This document shows positions 56,302 through 62,147 of a stretch of DNA of 62,147 nucleotides, one piece after another; the first letter of the stretch is position 1; each line of letters begins with the position of its first letter. The notes under the pieces are model-generated. The model searched no databases, was not told where the DNA came from, and saw only the letters and a list, made by a program, of their open reading frames with translations. The translations under genes were made by a program, and so were the position numbers. The stretch spans positions 1 through 62,147 of the forward strand of contig JAJUGJ010000016.1 of the NCBI GenBank assembly GCA_029268225.1, read 5' to 3'. Source of the stretch: Burkholderiales bacterium. GTDB lineage: Bacteria; Pseudomonadota; Gammaproteobacteria; Burkholderiales; Burkholderiaceae_C.

Positions 56302-57144
56302 ATGAAAGATTTCAAAAACAAAGTGGCGGCCATCACCGGCGCAGCATCGGGCATGGGGCGCACCCTGGCCGTGCAATTGGCACAGCGCGGCTGTCATCTG
56401 GCTCTGAGCGATGTCAACGAGGCGGGCCTGGCGGAGACGGCCCAACTGGTGCGTCAGCATGGCGTGAAGGTCACGACGGTCAAGTTGAACGTGGCCGACC
56501 GTGAGGCGATGAATGCGTGGGCGGACCAGGTGGTGCGCGACCATGGCAAGGTCAACCTGATCTTCAACAACGCCGGGGTGGCTTTGGGCGCCTTCCTGGA
56601 GACCGTCAAGCCCGCTGACTTCGAGTGGATCATGGGCATCAACTTCTGGGGTGTGGTGTGGGGCACGCAGGCTTTCCTGCCGCACATCAAGCGCGCCGGC
56701 GAGGGGCATGTCATCAACACCTCCAGCCTGTTCGGTCTGCTGGCGCTGCCCACCCAGGGCACCTACAACGCCAGCAAGTTCGCGGTGCGCGGCTTCACCG
56801 AGGCCCTGCGCCAGGAGCTGGACCTGGAGAATTGCGGCGTGAGTGCCACCTGTGTGCACCCTGGCGGCATTCGCACCAACATTGCCCGCGATGCGCGCAT
56901 GGACCACAGCATCGAGGCCCGCACCGGCAGCAGCGCCCAGGCAGCCAAGGCGCGCTTTGACAAACTGCTCAACACCACCACGGCCGAGAGTGCGGCCCGG
57001 CAGATCATCAAGGCCGTGGAGCGTAACCAGCGGCGTGTCTTGGTGGGGCCGGATGCCAAGTTCCTCGACAAGGTGGTGCGCTTGTGCGGCAGCTGGTATC
57101 AACCGCTCACCACGCACTTTGCCAAAAAGGGCATGCTCGGTTGA
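56302..57144 (+). CDS. Short-chain dehydrogenase/reductase
   Basis: The 280-residue protein is a classical SDR: cofactor motif TGAASGMG (residues ~13-20), NNAGV (~92-96), catalytic Ser in NTSSLFG, and YNASK with the Tyr-Lys pair (~155-159). It likely oxidises an alcohol or reduces a ketone with NAD(P). The ATG at 56302 is chosen because the fold starts right after it. It is followed 33 bp later by an esterase, and both are divergent from the TetR gene, suggesting a small ester or alcohol degradation operon. Confidence 0.93.
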   Translation: MKDFKNKVAAITGAASGMGRTLAVQLAQRGCHLALSDVNEAGLAETAQLVRQHGVKVTTVKLNVADREAMNAWADQVVRDHGKVNLIFNNAGVALGAFLETVKPADFEWIMGINFWGVVWGTQAFLPHIKRAGEGHVINTSSLFGLLALPTQGTYNASKFAVRGFTEALRQELDLENCGVSATCVHPGGIRTNIARDARMDHSIEARTGSSAQAAKARFDKLLNTTTAESAARQIIKAVERNQRRVLVGPDAKFLDKVVRLCGSWYQPLTTHFAKKGMLG

Positions 57145-57177
57145 GCGCCCGCACTGCCACCGCTTCAGGAGATCCCC

Positions 57178-58170
57178 ATGACCACGGCCACCCTCGTTGC
57201 ATCGACCTCAGATTCGGATGTCCGCCAAGCTGGCGCGGTCCGTCATTACGATCCGCCAGCGGGTGCGCGTGAGGCCGTCTCGGCCGCCTTGATGCGAGGG
57301 GCGCTGCGCGTGAGCCTCAAGCCCTTTCTGGGGCCACCATGGCCGTTTGCGGTGCAACGTGCTGCGCTGTTGATGGGGTCCAGCCTGATGCCGCAGGACG
57401 GGCGTGCCCAGGTCAAGGCGGATCGCATTGTGCACATGCCGGTGGAGCGCATCGTGCCCCGGTCGGCCGTGCGGGCGCCCCATGCCATCTTGTACCTGCA
57501 CGGCGGCGCCTTCGTCGCGGGCAGTCCGCGCACGCACCGCAGCATCACCCGTCGCCTGTGCGCCCTGACCGGCGCCGAGGTGCTGGTGCCGCATTACCGC
57601 TTGGCGCCCGAGCACCCGTTTCCGGCGCAGATCGAAGATGGGGTGACGGCCTACCGGCAGTTGCTGGCCGACGGCTACCCCGCCGAGCGCCTGGCGATTG
57701 CGGGGGATTCGGCAGGGGGGCACCTGACCTTGATGGTGACCGTGGCCCTGCGCGAGGCGGGCCTGCCCTTGCCCGCCGCCATGGTGATGATGTCGCCGGC
57801 CTTCAGCCTGCAGCCCCTGCCGGACACCACCGCGTATGAGCGTGAGCCGCGCGACCCGATGATCCGCCAGGCCTGGGGCCAGGACGTGGAGCGGGCCTTG
57901 CGCGTGCCGCACGGCCATGCGTGGGGCGATCCCCTGCAGCAGGATCTTCGCGACTTGCCACCCGCCCTGTTGCAGGTGGGGGACGACGAGGTGCTGTTTG
58001 ACAACGCGACCTGGTACAACGACGCGGCCACGCGCGCTGGCTCACACAGTGAGCTGGAGATTTATCAGCGCCGCTGGCATGTGTTTCAGGCGCACGCGGG
58101 CTTGATGCCGAGTGCCGATCACGCCTTGGCGCGTCAGGCGGCGTTCTTGCAGCGTTGTTGGCAACGCTGA
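57178..58170 (+). CDS. Alpha/beta hydrolase of the hormone-sensitive lipase family
   Basis: The 330-residue protein has the oxyanion motif HGGAF (~residue 107), the nucleophile motif GDSAGGH (~178) and the acid and histidine in GDDEVLFD and RRWHVFQ. These are family IV (HSL-like) esterase features. A helical N-terminal cap is present. Ester substrates of medium size are likely but unproven. It forms an operon with the upstream SDR, with GGAG before its ATG. Confidence 0.94.
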   Translation: MTTATLVASTSDSDVRQAGAVRHYDPPAGAREAVSAALMRGALRVSLKPFLGPPWPFAVQRAALLMGSSLMPQDGRAQVKADRIVHMPVERIVPRSAVRAPHAILYLHGGAFVAGSPRTHRSITRRLCALTGAEVLVPHYRLAPEHPFPAQIEDGVTAYRQLLADGYPAERLAIAGDSAGGHLTLMVTVALREAGLPLPAAMVMMSPAFSLQPLPDTTAYEREPRDPMIRQAWGQDVERALRVPHGHAWGDPLQQDLRDLPPALLQVGDDEVLFDNATWYNDAATRAGSHSELEIYQRRWHVFQAHAGLMPSADHALARQAAFLQRCWQR

Positions 58171-58194
58171 GCAGGCGCCACCTTTGACCTGACG

Positions 58195-58761
58195 TCAGGC
58201 CTGGGGCTGGATGTCGAAGGCCGCGAAATGATTTGCCAGGTGCATGGCGTGCGCCAGTTCGTAATCGGCCTTGCTCAGCCGGCCATAGGCGAAGTGGGGC
58301 TGCAGCGGGCCGGTGTGGCGATGGAAGTCGTCAATGGCCTGGTGTAGCTCGGCCAGAGCGGCGTGTGGGTCAGCCTGAGCGTTCAGGGCCGGCGCGCCCG
58401 GAATCGGCTCGCTGAGGTCGTGGCTCATCTGACCGCGCCAGGCAAACACCTGCAACGCCGCACGACCCACCGTGCGCTGGAACAGCTCAGGCTTGGCCTG
58501 TGGATACCCGGTCAAGGCGAAGCGGATGCTTTGAGCGCCGTGGGTGAGGGTGGCGGGCCAGGTCCAGGCGGCGGTTTGTTCGCGATCAGCCAGGCTGGCG
58601 AGCCGATCCATCTCGCGTTGGGCTTCAGACAGCGTGGCGAAGCGCAGGTCGCGCAGGCGTGTGGAGGACTGGCAACCTGCGGTGCCGAGGGTGCCGAAGG
58701 CAGCGGCTGGCGCGACGGTGGTGGCCAAGAAGTGGCGGCGTGGCAGATGGGAGGGGGCCAT
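58195..58761 (-). CDS. DUF1569 family predicted lipoprotein
   Basis: The 188-residue protein begins with an arginine-containing signal (PRRHFLATTVAPAAAFG) ending in a lipobox-like GTAGC, so it may be exported as a lipoprotein, perhaps by the Tat route. The rest resembles DUF1569, a DinB-like helical family: THGAQSIRFALTGYPQ, FAWRGQMSHDLSEPIPGAP, HFAYGRLSKADYELAHAMHLANH. Histidines in these segments could bind a metal. Function is unknown. It is convergent with the upstream esterase. Confidence 0.75.
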   Translation of the reverse strand: MAPSHLPRRHFLATTVAPAAAFGTLGTAGCQSSTRLRDLRFATLSEAQREMDRLASLADREQTAAWTWPATLTHGAQSIRFALTGYPQAKPELFQRTVGRAALQVFAWRGQMSHDLSEPIPGAPALNAQADPHAALAELHQAIDDFHRHTGPLQPHFAYGRLSKADYELAHAMHLANHFAAFDIQPQA

Positions 58762-58797
58762 GTGCGGACGAGTGCTTATTGGAGGGGGGCTGTACGG

Positions 58798-59751
58798 TCA
58801 GTCGCCCACAGTCAGATCGAACTGCATGCGCAGCGTGTTCACCGCACGCATGATGCCGTCACAGACGGCGTCCGTGTCGAGGGCTTGCCCTGTTTGGATC
58901 ACGAGGGTTGCGCGTTCAATGTGCCCGCCGATTTCAGGACTGATGTCTTCAGAGCTGACGGACAGATCGATCAACTCGCGTACCTGATCCGTGCTCAGGC
59001 CCAACTCCGCGGCAAGGTTGCGCCGTAAGTTTTCGACTGCGGCGCTGGCTTGAGAGGTGGACGGTGTGGCCGGGTCGAATGACGGGGGCGCCGATCTGGC
59101 TCGGACATACACACTGTCGATGTGCACGAGGAGGTCATCGGCAAGCGGGGAGCCATGACGGGAGGCGAGGTGAGCCGGCAACGCTGACGGGTTTTCATGC
59201 GGGGTGCCATCGGGAATGATGACTTCGATCCAGGGCTCCTCCAGCCCGGCCGACAACTCGGCGAGTGTGTTGAGCGGGTGCCCGTGGATCACATGCTGAC
59301 CCAGATGCCGATGACGCAGTGCAAACCAGGCAACCCATGGGCCCCCCCACGTCAAGAGCGTGAGGGCTGCGAAAACAATGCCGGGTTCACCCGCCGGTGC
59401 CAGGCCAACGTAGAGCAGGCCAAGCGCTTGACCGAGCAGAAACACCCCGATGGCGGCCGCGGCCCTCCGCCACCGACTGCGTGGCGTGCGAAGGGGGACA
59501 TGGACCTGCTGCAACGCAGGTGGATATTGACGAGAGGCGCGGGGGTGCAGCGGCCCCAAGTCGTACTCTCGGGCGAGTGGGTCTGGGGTGTCGGAGGAGG
59601 GCGTGTTGAGTCCGTTCGCCTCGGCCGTGATGGGCGAAGAGGGCGATGTGGTCGTGGCTCGTGTCGTGAGCTTGTCGATGGCGGAGGCGTAGTCGCCGTT
59701 GTGGATGTTCACGGTTGGGGTGCTGGTGGAGGGAATTCCGCTTACCACCAT
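58798..59751 (-). CDS. Hypothetical protein with two central membrane helices (T6SS-linked)
   Basis: The 317-residue product is not recognised. It has a ~95-residue Thr/Ser/Pro-rich N-terminal region, two membrane helices (AAAIGVFLLGQALGLLYVGL and GIVFAALTLLTWGGPWVAWFAL, roughly 98-145), then a soluble acidic domain. Its ATG overlaps the stop of the upstream 136-residue gene by 10 nt, so both are translated together with the vgrG-effector module. It could be an immunity or accessory protein of the effector; nothing in the sequence proves this. Confidence 0.72.
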   Translation of the reverse strand: MVVSGIPSTSTPTVNIHNGDYASAIDKLTTRATTTSPSSPITAEANGLNTPSSDTPDPLAREYDLGPLHPRASRQYPPALQQVHVPLRTPRSRWRRAAAAIGVFLLGQALGLLYVGLAPAGEPGIVFAALTLLTWGGPWVAWFALRHRHLGQHVIHGHPLNTLAELSAGLEEPWIEVIIPDGTPHENPSALPAHLASRHGSPLADDLLVHIDSVYVRARSAPPSFDPATPSTSQASAAVENLRRNLAAELGLSTDQVRELIDLSVSSEDISPEIGGHIERATLVIQTGQALDTDAVCDGIMRAVNTLRMQFDLTVGD

Positions 59752-60152
59752 CCTTTGTCAAGGCCCATTCCAATCAACGCAAGGAGGATTGAGAGCAAGA
59801 TGATGGAAAACTTGATGATCTCCCACTTGATAAATCCTGGGAACTCGTCAGTAAATTTCTTGTGGTTCCCGTCAATATGGAGGTGTGGGGCTAGAGGTGA
59901 TCCGTGGGCCCGAGCCTTTTCTGAGTCTCGCCCGCCACGCATTCTCAGACTGGCAGCAACCAAATGGCTCATGACATAGTTGGCAGTGAAGAAGTCAACT
60001 TTGCCGGTTTTGTACCATTCGCAATTTTTGCTGTAGCCGAGCTCGAAAATCCTGAACCTCCGTGTTGACCTGTTGAGGTAGACGGTGGTTCCAATCATCA
60101 TTAAAAAACCGGTCAGTATCCCAACTCCGGAAAATAAAGCAAGCCAAAGCAT
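59742..60152 (-). CDS. Small two-helix membrane protein, candidate immunity protein
   Basis: The 136-residue product has a helix at each end (residues ~1-26 and ~110-130), separated by a polar basic loop (LNRSTRRFRIFELGYSKNCEWYK...). No family is recognised. It begins 20 nt downstream of the putative effector and its GC content is clearly lower than the surroundings. A membrane-bound partner directly after a hydrophobic toxin is the arrangement of many effector-immunity pairs, so immunity is the leading guess. The ATG at 60150-60152 is preferred to a more upstream one. Confidence 0.7.
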   Translation of the reverse strand: MLWLALFSGVGILTGFLMMIGTTVYLNRSTRRFRIFELGYSKNCEWYKTGKVDFFTANYVMSHLVAASLRMRGGRDSEKARAHGSPLAPHLHIDGNHKKFTDEFPGFIKWEIIKFSIILLSILLALIGMGLDKGWW

Positions 60153-60172
60153 GATGTTTGTCCGCGTGTGAG

Positions 60173-61678
60173 TTATTTGAGCGAAACCTGGTTGACACCT
60201 TCTGCAATTTTCTCTCCAACCCATTCGCCTCCCTTTCCTGCGCCATAGCCAGCTGCCGCAGCAGCAACCCCGACGACGACCAATCCAACACCGCCAGTGA
60301 CAACGCCAAGAATCAAGTAGCCAACAATTGCGCCTGCAGCGGCGCCTCCGGCTACGCCCCCAACGATACTTCCCACACCCTTCCCAACCTCGACATTGCC
60401 TTCTTTGATGTCTCCCTTGCTATACGCGGCATGCGCTTTTGCACCCGACATCGTTGCGTCAATCACAATGCCAACATATCCGGCGCCCTTGAGGGCTTTC
60501 GAGAGTTTCCCCACCCGCTTCAGGTTTTCCGCGGCGGTGTCAATGCCCCCATTCACGTTTGCAGACCTCAGCTGAACCTCTGCGCGGATATAGTCGCGCG
60601 CCCGGTTGGCTTTGATGCCTGTGTCCCATTGGATCAAGTGCCTGGCGAAGTTGGAATCATTGAGCAAGCGAAAAGGCTTGGGTCTTTTGTGGGCTGCGTC
60701 GCGCGTGGCGCGCTTAATGGTGCCTTTTTCTGTGGTGTAAGGAGTGTCACGGGCAACCTCGACCAGCGCGCCTTGCGCTTTGCTAACTTGGTCAAAGCTC
60801 GCTGCGACCAAACCCATCATGCTGTCCGGGTACTTCTTGTAGTCATCGGTCAAGCTGATGGCATTTGCTAGACACGTATTGCTCACCCCATCGATGTCAT
60901 CTGCATCGATGCCAATCAGTTTGTGACCGTTCATCAATAAGTCGATCAGGAACATTTCTGCCTGGTCAATGACACCATCTGCATTGGCCTGTACCCATGC
61001 TTCTTGGGCCTTCTTTGCAGAGATCTTCATTTGCTGCAGTTTGGGGTTGCTGCTGCTCTTCGTCTTGGAGACGATCACCACCTGTCCTGGTTTGAGCACG
61101 GTCATGGTTGAGATGGCACCCAGGTGGCTGTTCACCTCCTTCATGACATCCCAGTTGATCTGATCAGGTTTGATGAAGGCCCGCTTCATCAAATCGCCGA
61201 AGGTCTCTGGTCGCTTGACCCAGTACCAGCCCACGCCGCTGGAGAGAGCTTGGGTGATGAGGTTGGCCGGCCCGCCGGTGTTCCATCGGGTGGTGGATTT
61301 GGTGAAGCGAATGTCAAACTGAAACCACTCCTTGGACACTCTCCTCGATCGGTCAAAGAGCTTTCCCGCAACGGAGTGATTCAACTTACCGTCGAAGTAG
61401 ATCTCCCAGGTAACGATGAACTTGGCATGCACCTCGGCCAAGGTGTCCAGCGATGTACCTTCGGTTTTGAACTCATGCTCGGCCGAGCGCAAGTTGCTAA
61501 AGTTGCCAGAGAAGACCTTGCTGCCGTTCTTGATCTGTACGCCTGGCTTGGGGGAGATCTTGAGCTTGTAGGTAAAGCGCTGCAGGTAGGCCGGGGCAAA
61601 TATGCCCTTGGGATCAGCGGGAACGGTTGATTTGCCATCCAGCAGCAGTTGCAGCCGGGCATAAAAGGTCTTGCTCAT
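60173..61678 (-). CDS. Putative T6SS effector: LysM-like domain and glycine-rich membrane segment
   Basis: The 501-residue protein begins 3 nt after the vgrG stop. Residues 1-135 look strand-rich, like a delivery domain. Residues ~157-204 (ETFGDLMKRAF...LKPGQVVIV) resemble LysM, suggesting peptidoglycan contact. A mixed region follows to ~395. Residues 432-482 are a Gly/Ala/Val hydrophobic hairpin with repeated GxxxG-like spacing, typical of membrane-inserting toxins. No enzymatic motif is seen. Pore formation or membrane damage is the simplest hypothesis. I do not recognise an exact family. Confidence 0.78.
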   Translation of the reverse strand: MSKTFYARLQLLLDGKSTVPADPKGIFAPAYLQRFTYKLKISPKPGVQIKNGSKVFSGNFSNLRSAEHEFKTEGTSLDTLAEVHAKFIVTWEIYFDGKLNHSVAGKLFDRSRRVSKEWFQFDIRFTKSTTRWNTGGPANLITQALSSGVGWYWVKRPETFGDLMKRAFIKPDQINWDVMKEVNSHLGAISTMTVLKPGQVVIVSKTKSSSNPKLQQMKISAKKAQEAWVQANADGVIDQAEMFLIDLLMNGHKLIGIDADDIDGVSNTCLANAISLTDDYKKYPDSMMGLVAASFDQVSKAQGALVEVARDTPYTTEKGTIKRATRDAAHKRPKPFRLLNDSNFARHLIQWDTGIKANRARDYIRAEVQLRSANVNGGIDTAAENLKRVGKLSKALKGAGYVGIVIDATMSGAKAHAAYSKGDIKEGNVEVGKGVGSIVGGVAGGAAAGAIVGYLILGVVTGGVGLVVVGVAAAAAGYGAGKGGEWVGEKIAEGVNQVSLK

Positions 61679-61681
61679 ACC

Positions 61682-62147
61682 TCAACCTTCTATCTCATTG
61701 AGGAGGCGGGCGAAGCAGTTTTCTGGACAGGGCGACTTGTAAATGGCGGTCTTGCCATCATCATCGGTTTGTCCTTCGATACTGCTGCCATCCTCTTTGA
61801 TGAGCACATAGGGCACGTTGCGCAAAGGCCGCCCATCGTCATCAATGAATCGGAATTGCACATCTGGCGTGGCTTTGGGTCCAAGGGCCAGCGCGCCTGG
61901 AGGAATGAGGTGCACCGTACCGGCCGATCCGGTCGCCCCTCCCGTCAACTCCTTCATCGCCGCCTTGAAGCTCGCCTTGCCGCTCGTGCCAATCTCGATG
62001 TTCCCACCTTCGATCTTCACGTAGCCGCCACCGCCATTGAGCACAATCCGGTTCGGCGCGGTGATGACGATGTTCGCCGCGGTGCTCTGCAGGTCAATGG
62101 TCTTTTGGGCCGTCAGCGTGAAGGCATCGCTCTGCGCCTCGGTGCGC
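61682..62147 (-). CDS. vgrG: Type VI secretion tip protein VgrG, C-terminal part (partial)
   Basis: The frame runs off the right edge, so the gp27/gp5-like core is outside the window. The visible 154 residues contain the DUF2345 beta-helix repeat end (TLTAQKTIDLQSTAANIVI, then GGGGYVKIEGGNIEIGTSG) characteristic of VgrG spikes. An extension of about 75 residues follows (FRFIDDDGRPLRNVPYVL, EGQTDDDGKTAIYKSP), which resembles a transthyretin-like cargo-binding domain. Such tails recruit effectors encoded just downstream, as here. No other T6SS gene is in view. Confidence 0.9.
   Translation of the reverse strand, partial: RTEAQSDAFTLTAQKTIDLQSTAANIVITAPNRIVLNGGGGYVKIEGGNIEIGTSGKASFKAAMKELTGGATGSAGTVHLIPPGALALGPKATPDVQFRFIDDDGRPLRNVPYVLIKEDGSSIEGQTDDDGKTAIYKSPCPENCFARLLNEIEG

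Overview
The window looks like a chromosomal segment of a high-GC betaproteobacterium of the order Burkholderiales, probably near Comamonadaceae/Sphaerotilaceae. The reasons are the GC-rich third codon positions, the pgk-pyk-fbaA and purC/purE/purK-tsaC gene sets, the def-fmt-LysM-dprA neighbourhood, a system II (ResB/CcsB) cytochrome c assembly pair and a DUF1631 protein. The genus is an inference. Coding density is very high. I see no tRNA, CRISPR array, insertion sequence or integrase.

Layout. 1-72: 3' end of a 5S rRNA and its terminator. 341-8196: smg, a small lipoprotein, glycolytic genes pgk, pyk and fbaA, an alpha/beta hydrolase, a glutathione S-transferase-like gene and purC. 8187-14033: engB, a dihaem cytochrome c4, resB, ccsB and a small conserved gene. 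14056-22480 (minus): a type IV pilus minor-pilin operon pilE-fimT-pilV-pilW-pilX-pilY1, followed by a TonB-C-like protein and a nitrilase-family amidase. 22689-34164: a CnoX-like thioredoxin, purE-purK-tsaC, a GDSL-like lipoprotein, a SemiSWEET, dacB, a fused tsaB-rimI, a type 4 uracil-DNA glycosylase, a CorA-type transporter and hemB. 34267-42077: a predicted small structured RNA, hemJ, a VanZ-family protein, a ferredoxin, a hydrolase, a DacA-like protein with damaged active-site motifs, ybeD and yajC-secD-secF. 42113-54051: a DUF1631 protein, a GGDEF-EAL enzyme, htpX, fmt, def, a LysM protein, dprA, lipB and lipA. 54129-58170: an intact dacA, then a TetR regulator divergent from an SDR-esterase pair. 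58195-62147 (minus): the end of a type VI secretion vgrG with a LysM/glycine-rich putative effector and two membrane proteins, in a lower-GC patch.

How the genes fit together. Most of the window is core metabolism and cell-envelope housekeeping: lower glycolysis, purine synthesis, t6A tRNA modification (tsaC, tsaB), haem synthesis (hemB, hemJ), lipoylation, peptidoglycan trimming, Sec export and cytochrome c maturation. The accessory signal lies in the pilus operon and, most clearly, in the T6SS module at the right edge. The observations I find most worth following are the RNA at 34302-34415, whose loop carries an anti-Shine-Dalgarno motif; the vgrG-effector-membrane protein module; the DacA paralogue lacking SxN and KTG; the TsaB-RimI fusion; the strong hairpin before dprA; and a recurring arrangement in which a -10-like hexamer sits 5-7 nt before a start codon, suggesting leaderless transcripts.
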